From the NCBI RefSeq assembly GCF_002994745.2, contig NC_037088.1, positions 1,741,001 to 1,805,000 of the forward strand: a stretch of 64,000 nt of DNA, read 5' to 3'. Shown piece after piece: positions 24,341-35,624 of this stretch (its first letter is position 1; each line of letters begins with the position of its first letter). This DNA is from Rosa chinensis. Its lineage: Eukaryota; Streptophyta; Magnoliopsida; Rosales; Rosaceae. Below the pieces are notes generated by a model. The model had not been told where the DNA came from and did no database searches. It worked only from the letters and a program-made list of their open reading frames with translations. The position numbers and the translations under genes were made by a program.

Positions 24341-25942
24341 AGCATAGAAGATCCTCAAAGATTAGTGAAGTAGACCAAGTCACCAAACTAGCAAATTGTC
24401 TTGATTCTCTCACTATTATTCAGTGTGCAAGGTTGCTCTACCTTTATTATGGAGCACTATGAAACTATTAAGCATACAAATATTAGGATAAAGTTGTTTA
24501 TTTTTGCTTTTTCATTACTTATTTGATTATTGGAAACAAGCAACTATAGATTGCTTGGTTCTCAAATAAACTTAATGTGTAAAATGAATTAGTGACTTGT
24601 GGATTGGGTTAAGAAATTTCTTCAGCAGTAAGAAACTGTACATGGACTAGTAAGGAAGCAAGTTTTGGTGTCATATATTGCTACCTAGCTTTGGCTAGAA
24701 TACAATCATCAAGTATGAATTCACTTATATCATTAGCTAGATAGAAACAGCTACCAAATATCGACCGCGGTTAGAGAATTAGAAATAGTTTATACAATAC
24801 AGAGTTACAGACACTGAAGCAATTAGCTTTAGCAGCATTATGGTATATTACCTACACATTGAGAATTTGAGATGATAGATAGAACAAGAGAAAACACATT
24901 GTGGTCCATCATATCATCTCTACAGTTTTGAAGTTGGTGAAAGCTAACCGGAAGGAGGAAATTAGGGACCCATGGTTGCAAGCCACAGTACTTTAGTCAA
25001 TAATGCCGACTTGCATGATTGAAAGATATTTGGCCGAAAGTGTTGGGAAATTTTCACCTCTGCATACTTTCCTGGAATATATGTGCACAGTATGGTTTCT
25101 TATTAGTCTAGTTTGATTCTGATGAAGAATCAAAGCTTATTAGATTAGATGAAGAAAGTTGCTGAGGGAAGATCAAAATATAAGCTAGCTGAAAACACAT
25201 TAGACTTGTTTGAGTGTTGGAAATTAAAGCGACCAGTATTCAACTTAATTGAAATTCCAGTCGAGAATGTTTTCTAAACACTTGGGTTTGAGTGAGGTTC
25301 TAATTGTAATGAAGTCTCAACAAAATGTTCTATAGCTACAGTATTTCAAAGTCTGAGTCAATGGCTAAGAGGTCCGAGACCAAGTTACAGATGTCTCAAG
25401 TTAGGTGGTAGACACTTGAAAGCTGTACTATGCATGATAGCCAGTGGAGTGGACCAAACTTGCACCATCGTGGGTTAGTGTGTAAGATGCCTTGCTATGT
25501 TTGATAAGTCACTTCAACGGAATGCTTCATTTTGAACAGTCGGTGAAAGCAATAATGGTGGCCTCTGAATCGTCTACTTTTTGAATGATTGAAAGATATT
25601 TCACCGAAAGTGCTGAGAAATTTCCTCTGTGCTAGCTTTTTACTTCTGACTACTTTCCTGGAAAATGTATGCATAGTTTTTTACTTGGTGTTCTTTCATT
25701 CTGGTGAAGAATATAAGTTTATTCAAAATAGATGAGCTAAGTTGCTGAGGGCAGAAAGAGAGCTGAAAAACTGATTGGGAAGTGTCTATTGATATATTTA
25801 CTCATCCAAGTTCTAACCAGGTTAGTACAACTGCTAAGAACACTAGTCTTGCTGTGCAATTACTCATCTGTTTTGCATTCTGAATCTTTGTATTCATCGG
25901 AAAGGTTTGCCTATTTTGACTTGTTGATCTTCAGGCTACAAT
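24341..25942 (+). promoter_or_regulatory. Upstream region of the TNL gene, with an internal duplication
   Basis: No coding sequence is seen in 1.6 kb. Its left part (24465-24700) belongs to the host repeat. Two related blocks, about 25020-25165 and about 25585-25755, share gaaagatattt…ccgaaagtg…gaaattt…actttcctgga…gatgaa/gagctaagttgctgaggg. This suggests an old local duplication of promoter or leader. Immediately upstream of the ATG, ttgatcttcag|gctacaATG looks like a splice acceptor, so the 5' UTR is probably interrupted by an intron, as is common in TNL genes. Confidence 0.5.
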
Positions 25943-28900
25943 ATGGCCGCTTCTTCTTCTTGCTCTGATAGCATCCCTCAGGAGAAGCATGATGTTTTTC
26001 TTAGTTTCAGAGGCGAGGACACCCGGAATAATTTCACCAGCCATCTTTATGAGGCTTTATGTCGGAAACAAATCCAAACTTACATAGATTACAAACTGGA
26101 GAGAGGGGATGAAATCTCACCTGCCCTTTTCAAAGCAATTGAAGAATCGAAGCTTTCGGTTATCATTTTCTCCAAAAACTATGCTTCTTCTGGATGGTGC
26201 TTGGAAGAACTTGTGCACATACTCAAATGCAGAGATGAACAGTTTGTTATACCTATCTTCTACGGCGTAGATCCATCAGATGTACGCAAACAATTTGGGA
26301 GTTATGCAGATGCATTTGTTGAACATGAGAAACGTTTCAAGGACTCAATGGACAAGGTGCTCAGGTGGAGAAAGGCTTTGACAACAGCAGCCAATATATC
26401 TGGGTTTGATTCCCAAACAATTAGGTAACTCATGCGTCCATTTATGACTTCTATTATGGCTATGAGTGTTACTGCATCACTTACGTCTTACGAACTACTT
26501 TGTCTTTCATATGTATATGGCAGGCCGGAGTCGGATTTAGTTAAGATTGTGGTCAATGACATTTTGGCGAAATTGAATTGCAAATTGCAAATCGCACAGG
26601 GTTTAGAGGGCCTGGTTGGAATGGAAAAACACATTCGACGAGTTGAATTTTTATTATGTCTCAACTCACTGGATGTCCAGATTGTAGGTATTTGGGGTAT
26701 GGGTGGTATCGGTAAGACCACCATTGCTGAGGTTGTATTTGCTCATCTCTCTTCTCAATTCGAAGCTTGCTGCTTCATTGCAAATGTTAGGGAATCGGAG
26801 GCGAAACATGGACTAAATGATTTGTGGAATCAGATTCTTCGTAAACTACTGAAGGAAGAAAATCTATGTATGGCCACTTCATCTCTTGTCTCAACTTTTG
26901 CAAGAGAGAGGCTTCGCCGTACAAGGGCCCTCATTGTTCTTGATGATGTGAGTGAGTTTTCCCAATTAGAACTTTTAGCTAGAGGTGATTGCAATCTGTT
27001 TGGCCCTGGAAGTAGAATCCTTGTAACAACCAGAAATAAACGCATATTTAGGAATGGGGTTAATAATGATAAGATATATGAGGTTAAGGAATTAGACAAT
27101 GATGAAGCTCTTAAGCTCTTTCATTTGATAGCTTTTAGAAATAAGTCTCCCCCGGGTGATTATACAACTTTTGCAAAAGAGGTGGTAGATTATGCTGGAG
27201 GCAATCCATTGGCTCTTACAATCTTGGGCTCCGTAATATTCTGTCATTGCAAGAGCAAAGAAGACTGGGAAGGTGAATTAGTGAAATTAAAAAAATTTCC
27301 TAACAAAAAAATCCAGAATGTATTGAGGTTCAGTTATGATGGATTAGAAGAAAATGAGAGGGAGATATTTCTCGATATCGCCTGTTATCACAAAGGGAAG
27401 CATATTGATGAGGCAAAAAGAATTTTAGATGCCTGTGGTTTTTGTGCCAATGCAGGAGTAAAAATTCTCGTTGATATGTCTCTCATATCCGTAGGTGAAT
27501 ATTCAACACTTAAGATGCATGATTTGATACAAGAAATGGGTCGGGAAATTGTTCGTGATCCACGTGTTAAAAATCCTGGAAAACGCAGTAGATTGTGGCT
27601 TGCAAATGATGTTCGTCATGTATTGACAGATAATACGGTAAGAGCCGAATACACTCTATTGAAAAAGAAAAGACCAAGCAATTCAAAATCTCATTTTCTA
27701 TAAAAAGTTAAGTAAATTTAGTGAAATCATTTTTGTTCTCTACTGTATGCTCATATATATTTTGCCATTGATTTCAGGGTACTGAAGACATTGAGTGCAT
27801 GGCCATGAAGATGGATCTCATTAAAGATTTATACGTGAATGTTGCATCCTTCGAAAAGATGCATAAGCTAAGATTACTAGATCTGTACTCATACTCGTAT
27901 ACCAGGGGTGTCAGCAAATTGCACCTTCCTCCAGGTTTCGAGTTTCTCCCTGAGGCCCTTAAATATCTGAGGTGGCATTTCTATCCTTTGACATCTCTGC
28001 CATCGAGGTTTTCTTCAGAAAACCTTGTCGAGCTTCATATGTGCAACAGCCGACTTGAGCAACTTTGGAATAAAGGCGTGTGCAGGTTTGCTTAATTTAG
28101 TTCTTGTGTTTGAATAATGGTGTGGATGGAAAATATAACTCTTGCCATCAATTGCCTTTGATTTGTTACAGATCAATCTTGGGAGCATAAAAAGTATCGA
28201 TCTTAGTTGCTCCGAGCACCTGGCTGATGTTTCAGCTCTGATTGAGAGTCCAAATCTCGAGAGAATTAGCCTTTGGGGTTGTAAAAGTTTGGTTCAACTT
28301 CCTTCATCGTTTCAGAATCTTGCCAAGCTTACTTTTCTTAGTCTGGGAGGTTGCTCCAATCGCAAAATTCTCCCAGAGATGCCAGGCAATCTGGAAGTCT
28401 TAGGGTTGAATCGGACTGCCATAGAAGAATTGCCTTCATCAATTTGGTCTCTCGAGAAGCTTCATCATTTGGATCTTCAAATATGTGAAGAGCTTAAGAG
28501 TCTTCCAAGCAGCACTTGTAGGTTGAATTCGCTCCCAATTCTTGATCTACATGGCTGCCGCTCTCTTGAGTCTTTGCCTGTCGAGCTACCTTCTGCGCTG
28601 AAGGAATTGTACTTGAGCGATTGTGAGAGTCTTGGGTCTTTGCCTGCCCAGCTACCTTCTGGGCTGAAGAGACTGGAGTTGAGAAATTGCAAGAGTCTTG
28701 GGTCTTTGCCTGTCGAGCTACCTTCTAGGCTGAAGAGACTGGAGTTGATCTCTTGCAAGAGTCTTGGGTCTTTGCCTGTCGAGCTACCTTCTGGGCTGAA
28801 GAGACTGGAGTTGAGAAATTGCAAGAGTCTTGGGTCTTTGCCTGTCGAGCTACCTTCTGGGCTGGAGTACCTGGACTTGAGCGGTTGTGAGAGTCTTGGG

Positions 28901-30040
28901 TCTTTGCCTGCCCAGCTACCTTCTGGGCTGAAGAAATTGTACTTGAGCGATTGCAAGAGTCTTGGGTCTTTGCCTGTCGAGCTACCTTCTGGGCTGGAGT
29001 ACCTGGACTTGAGCGATTGTGAGAGTCTTGGGTCTTTGCCTGTCGAGCTACCTTCTGGGCTGAAGGAATTGTACTTGATCTCTTGCAAGAGTCTTGGGTC
29101 TTTACCGAAGCTGCCATGGCTTCTAGCATTGTTTAATGCACATGGCTGCACGTCACTAGAGACAGTCTCAAGTTCGATGAGGACTGCACCCATACAAGGT
29201 AGGGATCAATATGTCAACCATTCTGAAAAATTCGAGGAACTTTTATTTATGAATTGCGTGAAATTGGATCAGAGTGCACGGAGCAACATAATGGCTGATG
29301 CACAGCTTAGAGTTATGCGAATTGCAACTGCATCACGTCTCCTCAATAAACCCAGTACGATTAATATTGTTTGTCCGGGAAATGAAATTCCAAAGTGGAT
29401 GAGGTATGAAAGTGAGGGATGTTCGATAAATATCAAGCTTCCTCCTCATTGGTTTCGTCTAGGCTTCCTCGGTTACGCTCTATGCATTGTGGTTGCTTTC
29501 AACAACTATACGCCACCCGATATTGACAATTATTCCTACTTTGGTTGTGAAACCCATCACAAAACTAACAATAGTCACGAAGTTTGTTGGGAAGCCCTCC
29601 GTATAAGCCTACCAGCTATTCTCATCAATTCAGATCATGTGTTCGTGTGGTATTTCTGCCCTAAATTTGTTCGATTAGAAAGTGCAATCAATCGTGAGGA
29701 TTGGGTAAAAGCATCCGAGGCCTCTTTTGACTTCAAGTTGTACCAAAATATTATTCAGACCCCAAAAGAAGGAAATCTCTTTGACCCCTCCACTGTGAGG
29801 GTGAAAAGGTGTGGAGTCTCCTTGTTGTATGCCCAAGAGATTGAAAAATTACTTGGAGGCATTGATGAAGATGAAGTTATGGAACCAAAACAAACAGTAG
29901 AAGAAGAAGATATCATCATCAAAACTAAGAGACGACGGGACGAGTCTGAACTCAGTGGAAGTGGAACTGCAAGCTTCAAAGAAGAATATAACGACCAACT
30001 ACCTCCCCAGAGTAGTAAAAGGAAAATCAACATCATGTGA
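25943..30040 (+). CDS. TIR-NBS-LRR (TNL) immune receptor, four exons
   Basis: Exons 25943-26424, 26524-27637, 27778-28077 and 28172-30040 join in phase and give about 1254 residues. Exon 1 is the TIR domain (D-V-F-L-S-F-R-G-E-D-T-R; the NADase Glu sits in S-G-W-C-L-E-E-L). Exon 2 is the NB-ARC: P-loop G-M-G-G-I-G-K-T-T, kinase-2 L-I-V-L-D-D-V, RNBS-B G-S-R-I-L-V-T-T-R, G-N-P-L-A-L and M-H-D-L. Exons 3-4 hold the LRRs, including the 22-residue array at about residues 761-936. A C-JID-like post-LRR domain starts near residue 1030 (C-P-G-N-E-I-P-K-W). A basic tail (K-T-K-R-R-R and S-S-K-R-K) may be a nuclear signal. The family detects pathogen effectors, cleaves NAD+ through TIR and triggers EDS1-dependent immunity. 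No stop or shift is seen. The exon-3 donor (GGC|GTGTGC) was chosen by phase. Confidence 0.92.
28556..29083 (+). repeat. Eight tandem 66-bp (22-residue) LRR units in the TNL
   Basis: Eight consecutive units of exactly 66 bp encode C-(K/E/R)-S-L-(G/E)-S-L-P-(V/A)-(E/Q)-L-P-S-(G/A/R)-L-K/E… A ninth, degenerate unit starts at 29084. The central part agtcttgggtctttgcctg is repeated nearly unchanged. Variation is concentrated in the last seven residues (for example K-R-L-E-L-R-N, E-Y-L-D-L-S-G, K-E-L-Y-L-I-S). Homogeneity at DNA level points to recent expansion by unequal exchange or slippage. Confidence 0.95.
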
Positions 30041-31057
30041 AATGTTCACGTTCACATGCCATTTTATGTGGTATGTACTCTCACAAGCTTTGTTTTACAT
30101 TTTATGGCTCTGCTTAGCTTATCCTCAGAACAACTTGGATTTTGTTGTGGCTAAAGCATGTGGAAATTCAATTTCATACCTCAACTTGATTTGTTTTTTT
30201 TTTTTTCTAGCTCTTTTGTGAATTAAGCTTTGAAATGTGATAAATTCTTAGTTAACGACGAGGAAGAAATGCATATAGCAAGAGTACTAGAAGAATCTGG
30301 CAATGCATTTTTCAGTTGTGATGGTTCATGCTGTAGATTTACTACGGGTTCATAAAGAACGTGTATGGTTTGATTGCATAATTTTAAGAATGACAAATAC
30401 TTTTACTACAGTCACAAGCGACAGGCTTGAGATCGTTGGAAGGAATCAAAGCCGACTCACCAGAAAGGTGTTTGACGTAACACCTGAGGTAACGGAGTTG
30501 AGGAGAAATAAGAGTGAGGAGGCCAGCTGTAAAGTCTGACTCTGGCTCTGCTGCGACTTTGACAAGGTAAAAATGTTCACCTATGCCTATCACTATAATC
30601 ACAATATCTGCACAGATCACACAAGCACAGACTCCTGACTAGGGAAAGATATGCTCTTAAAGCTACCTGTGTTTGATCTTTTTCCTTCTATCCTTGGCCT
30701 TTCATGTTTTCTACTGGTTGATAAATTGACATTCATACATAATTTTCTCAGATATGCACATTTTGTGTTAATAAAAACCTGCTGGCGAATGAGACAGTCA
30801 ACACTGGTCTATCCAACTACCCTCACACCAGTACTCAACTAAATTAGAAATTGAGTGATTTATCCATGTAAAGCCTGCATGGTTTCTAATTAAGTTGCCA
30901 ATACTGCTACTGTAGTTACAATGGTGATGTGATAGGGATTTTTAGCTGCAGACAGAGTTTGACCAAAATAATGCTACAATTGTCTATCTTCTAATAAAAG
31001 TCTGACAAAGACAAGTCAAAATCTGAATTATGCAAGCTAATTATAAGAAAATGACAG
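30041..31057 (+). other. TNL 3' flank and intergenic spacer
   Basis: This is presumably the 3' UTR followed by spacer. About 30440-30560 contains another copy of the host cluster repeat (cagaaaggtgtttgacgtaacacctgagg), which ties the TNL to the repeat units upstream. No further gene is seen. Confidence 0.5.
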
Positions 31058-31905
31058 GGTGCCAACTTAATCCCATTCCAGAAGTACACTGGGATCAAAT
31101 TGCCAAGCACCAAACAATCCTGGTTTAACACAAGTCTGAACCTCAAGGAATGTGAGATGTTGTGTATGAAGAACTGCTCCTGTACAGCTTATGCAAATTC
31201 TAATATCAGGGAAGGAAGAAGTGGGCGCTTGCTGTGGTTAGGTGATCTGATTGACTTAAGAAATTTAGCTGAGAAAGAGAATGGACAAGATATCCATATA
31301 AGATTAGCTGCATCAGAGCAAGGTATGTAATCATCTTGATTCCTCAAGACTTGGTACTTTATACCAATTTAGAATAGGAAAGCAGAACACTATACTTCCA
31401 ATAAGAATATGGTTAAAAGTATTCACTTGATCGATGGTGATTTATGCATTTAATGATCATATATGCACAAAATGATGTCAAAACAGAACAAATGTTTTAA
31501 CAAATTAGCCGAAGCTCTGTCATTTAACTGACTGTGATATAACTAAGAAAATCTTCTTTTAAATTCTTTGGATGATAGACATTACAGAATTCTTTTTTGG
31601 TTAGTCTTTAACTCAAATTAATTTCTTCTTTCAAATTTCATTCATAGATAATGAAGAGACTAATACCAGAATCAATGCTAAACCTGCTAAATCCAATGTG
31701 AAGAAAGTGAGAATTGTAGCTAGCACTCTTGTTTTATCTACTGGGCGTAGCTCTGCTCTTTTATGTTTGGAAGAAAGATGGTAAGTTGTTTGTACTCTTC
31801 TGATCCCTCCGTTTTCCAGTGAATTAGTTGAGTTTTGTAGTGAGTTATTGATTATAAATTTGATTTTATAATGAAAAAGGAGCTGTACCATTTTTCTAAT
31901 GTAGA

Positions 31906-31948
<43 letters not shown>

Positions 31949-33300
31949 AGACTAGGGTATCCGAGTCTTTGACCCGACTAATCCCTAGGTCCCCCGCCTG
32001 ACCCCACAACATTTGGGAAACTGGAAACTCTAGCAATTGCTAGGTGGGTACCTTGGGAGAGGGTCGAACCCCAGACCACTTGGGAGCAAACCAAGGGACT
32101 GACCGCTAGACCAACAACTCTTTGGTTAATGTAGAAGTTTATTGAAAAAACCTTTACTTCATTTTAGCAGGAAAACTGAGCCGCAGCCACAAAGAAAATC
32201 TGGAATTACCATTGTTTGACTTGGCTACTGTTGTTAATGTAATAAACTAGGAGAAGGTGGCTTCGGATCTGTCTTTAAGGTAACAGCTGACAATCATATC
32301 CACTTGATACATGTAGTTTTGGTTTTAACCTGGACTGATGGATAATTGTACTACATAGTGCAAGTAAATTGTGAAGACTACACGAGCATAAATTTTAGTC
32401 ACAATATACATGAACTGATCAATTTCAGGGTATGATGGAAGATGGACAAGATATAGCAGTGAAAAGGCTCGCAAGAGACTCTATGCAAGGAATTAATGAG
32501 TTCAAAAATGAAGTTGTACATATTGCCAAACTTCAGCACAGGAATCTAGCGAAGCTTCTAAGGTGCTGCTTTCAATAAGATGAAATGATGCTCATCTACA
32601 AATGCATTCCCAACAAAAGGTTGGACTTCTTTATTTTCGGTTTGATCACTGACAACTTTATATTTGGTTTTATTGGTCCATAGTAAGTACATACCCCAAA
32701 GCATAACTAGTCTTAGTCTACTTTCTTTTGTTACAAAACTAATCCCTGATTCATTGGTTTACAGTTGTTACGTGTCCCCAGAATACACAATTGATGGGTT
32801 CTACTCGATAAAATCCAATGTCTACAGCTATGGAGTTTTGGTGTTAGAGATAGAGAGTGGGAAGAGAAACTGAGGATTCTCACATCCAGGCCAAAATCGC
32901 AACCTTTTTGGACATGTGAGCTACAACTGTCAACTTGAAAGAAATGTATTGCTGCTTGATTCTTCTTCTTCTTCTTCTTCTTCTTCTATAGATTCAGTAA
33001 AAGTGAATGTTTTCTTCTTTCAAGCATGGAAGCTGTTCATAGAAGGCAGGTCCATCGAACTTCTTGATCCATCAGTAGAGGACTCTAGCACTCTACATGA
33101 AGTTGTGCGACCAATTCATGTAGGTCTTTTATGTGTGCAACAAAAACCACAAGATAGGCCGAGTATGCCAGCTGCTGTTCTAATATTGAGTGGTGAAGGT
33201 GCATTGCCTCAACCTCAGAAGCTTGGAATCTGACAGAACTTGAAGATTCTACAGATGAGGCTACAGAATGTTCAGCTAATGAACTCACTGTTACACTAGT
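31058..33300 (+). pseudogene. G-type lectin S-receptor-like kinase (SD1 type), degraded
   Basis: Exon 31058-31322 is a PAN/apple domain ([18 protein letters not shown]). About 31647-31780 is the membrane-proximal region. About 32166-32278 is the juxtamembrane and glycine loop (G-E-G-G-F-G-S-V-F-K, reached only after a frame change). About 32430-32637 is the N-lobe (I-A-V-K-R-L; a stop follows C-C-F-Q). About 32763-32873 reads Y-V-S-P-E-Y…[15 protein letters not shown]. About 33024-33233 is the end of the C-lobe. B-lectin and S-locus domains are absent upstream, and the catalytic-loop (HRD) and DFG exons are missing. These receptors act at the plasma membrane in defence and self-recognition; this copy is dead. 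A (TTC)n run lies at about 32961-32988. Confidence 0.85.
31897..32140 (-). mobile_element. tRNA-derived SINE in an intron of the receptor-kinase pseudogene
   Basis: The insertion 31911-32126 lies in reverse: a poly(T) run of about 36 bp on the plus strand is its A-tail. The far end, read on the minus strand, begins GAGTTGTTGGTCTAGCGGTC (A-box-like) and carries GGTTCGACCCT (B-box-like). A 14-bp target duplication TAATGTAGAAGTTT flanks it at 31897-31910 and 32127-32140. These are the features of a plant SINE transcribed by RNA polymerase III. Confidence 0.9.
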
Positions 33301-33709
33301 GAGGGCTCAATGAATGTTGATATCATGTTGAGTATTCTCTGCCCTTCATCCCCTTGCTTTCCTCTGATATGAATTGGGGCTCATTTGAAAGATGAGTTAC
33401 AAGCACAAACTTTTGTTAACACTTTAGGCCTAGTTAATTATCAACTTCTCATTGGCACCAATTTGAGTCTGAATTAACCAATGGGTTGAACCAGCCAACT
33501 CTTAGTAAATGACTCTGTAAAACTGCATATGGATGCCTAACCAGCCATTTCAATTGAAACTTCGACTGCTACTCTTATATCCCAAAAGCTACACTTACTA
33601 CAATACATTTTCTACAACTTATTTATGTGGATAGTTGAACGTTGAACCTCATTTAACATTGGAAGGAGATATCTCACGATCAATAGGTAATTGGAAAGCG
33701 AAGTAACAT
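33301..33709. other. Spacer downstream of the receptor-kinase pseudogene
   Basis: The first part may be the old 3' UTR of the pseudogene. No other structure is recognised. Confidence 0.4.
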
Positions 33710-33717
33710 TAAACATA

Positions 33718-34123
33718 GGGTGTGACTATTGCCACCCTACTAATTACTATAAAGTTCCATTTTTATCCTTGAATTCAATCAAAAATAAAACAAAATGAAG
33801 TGAAAAAGATACAAAATGTAAATAGTCAAATACTAACTGAAAAGCTATTACCCTTCCCAATAGAAAAGCTCTGCATTTTCGTATCCCTTGAAATTTTGTG
33901 TTTGTTTCTGCAACAAAAAAGCTATTACCCTCCCTTTGTTCCATGATCCCATCTAACAAGACAACTATGTTGTTACGACTTGAGAGTACATTCATGCATT
34001 CAATAACACAGTTAAACCAAGAGAAGAAAAATATGTTCATATTAATCTCGCAACGATACTAAAACAACCTCTCCATTGATACACACAAAATTAGGAAACT
34101 GAATGCCTCAATTGAATGTTTCT

Positions 34124-34169
<46 letters not shown>

Positions 34170-34388
34170 GCGTTGTTGGTTGCGGCAAACATCACAGGTT
34201 TGGGTTGCTGGATGACGGCCTAAGGGTGAGTTGCTCGAATAGGGCTGCTGGTTTATTTGTTTTTGTTATCTTGAATTATTATTTATTTTTTCAAAATTCA
34301 AATACTCAAGGGTAAAATTGGATTATTATCATAAAAATACATATGTAGGGTGTGATAAGTATTTAGTAGGGTGGATATAGCCACACCC
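33718..34388. mobile_element. MITE with 8-bp target duplication (hAT-like)
   Basis: The ends GGGTGTGACTATTGCCACCC and GGGTGGATATAGCCACACCC are inverted copies with mismatches; the similarity extends to actaattact / agtatttagt. The 8-bp target duplication TAAACATA is at 33710-33717 and 34389-34396. The size (671 bp), TIR and 8-bp duplication fit a non-autonomous hAT-type element. It contains a 36-bp (AG)n run (34127-34162) that opens a meaningless arginine/glutamate ORF. Confidence 0.85.
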
Positions 34389-34396
34389 TAAACATA

Positions 34397-34989
34397 TAGT
34401 GAAAATTTTTGATAATGTAGTGGTGGTATTCAATTACTTTTATCCTATTCCACTACTTTAGTCTTTCAATTCGGTATTGTAATCCTTCAACTTTTATTAA
34501 TGTGTTTTCCGTCTTACTCCATCAGACTTTTGTTACATGTAAAATGGTGAGTCCAAGTCACCTCCTTGTTTTATGTCATCAAAGCTTCCTTGTTAAGCAA
34601 TTCTCATATTGACATATTCTTCCAAGCTTGCAAACGGGGAATGCTCAACCTTCCGACGCTTCTGTCTACTTTCTCTTTGAACGCTCTCAATATGGTCGCC
34701 CTCATCCTTGTCATCTTCAATGTCAATAAAATCATTATACTTTCTTTTAGATGTCTTTAGCTTGATAACATCTCATAATTTTTGTCCCGGTGCTTTTAAC
34801 CTCGGAAAAATAGTTTTCAATGGTGGTCATAAACTCATAAATATTGTCATATTGAGATGAGATGTGATTGGAGAATGAAACGGTCTCTAGTGGGACGGTC
34901 AAAACATTAAGTTCGGTTGATCGTCTATCCAAGTCTCTTTATGTGTTAAATAAAACAAATCGAAGTTTCTTTCAAGTTTTTGCATCGAA
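34397..34989. other. AT-rich spacer
   Basis: About 590 bp between two inverted-repeat elements. Only short, unconvincing ORFs are present and no family is recognised. Confidence 0.4.
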
Positions 34990-35624
34990 GAGAGTGATGA
35001 TTTTGGTATAATTATTATTATTACTCTTAGTTGTGATTGGTAGGGGAAAAATAATAAAATAAAATAACAACACATTTTGGGTAAATTTTTGTGTTCATTC
35101 TGCACGTTAAATTTTTGGGTTAAAAAGCACTACAAGTATTTTCGAACACTCCTTGGAAGGAAAGGGAATGATTACGGGGTAAAAACATTCCTGCGTTTAC
35201 TAACACATAAAGGAATCAGAATTATTCCGGGTAAAAGAATTCATGCGTTTACTAACACATGAAGGAATCGGAATGAATGTAGGTCTCACCTCCTTATCAG
35301 GAATCGATTCCTGAATACTCAGGAATTCGATTACGAAAGGGGGAGATGAGTTTAGGAATCATTCCTCCGGAATCAATACCGATTCCTTTCTTCTCTCATT
35401 CCACTTGTCTCCGATTCATGATTATTTTCCATTCCAAGTAAGTAAACGTACCATGGGTGTGTTCGAAAATACTTGCAGTGCTTTTTAACCCAAAAATTAA
35501 CATGCAGAATGAACACAAAAATGTACCCAAAATGTGTTGTTATTTTATTTTATTAATTTTTTTCCCCTACCAATCACAACTAAGAGTAATAACAATAATT
35601 ATACCAAAATCATCACTCTCAGAA
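34990..35624. mobile_element. Foldback element with ~157-bp inverted arms
   Basis: The left arm 34990-35147 starts GAGAGTGATGATTTTGGTAT. The right arm, about 35460-35624, ends ATACCAAAATCATCACTCTC. The arms are close inverted copies. The middle (35148-35459) holds its own ggaatcgg/ccgattcc-type palindromic blocks. No clean target duplication is seen. On the right side the pararetrovirus sequence starts directly at the element end. Confidence 0.75.

Noticed and set aside
28477..29193. 238-codon minus-strand ORF as a gene
   Set aside because: It lies exactly on the LRR repeats of the TNL and its own repeat pattern is the antisense image; no start context or family similarity.
32040..32126. A tRNA gene on the minus strand
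   Set aside because: A- and B-box-like motifs are present, but there is no acceptor-stem pairing and the sequence has an A-tail and target duplication, so it is a SINE head.
34103..34315. ORF with a long arginine/glutamate alternation
   Set aside because: The pattern is only translation of an (AG)n microsatellite within a MITE.
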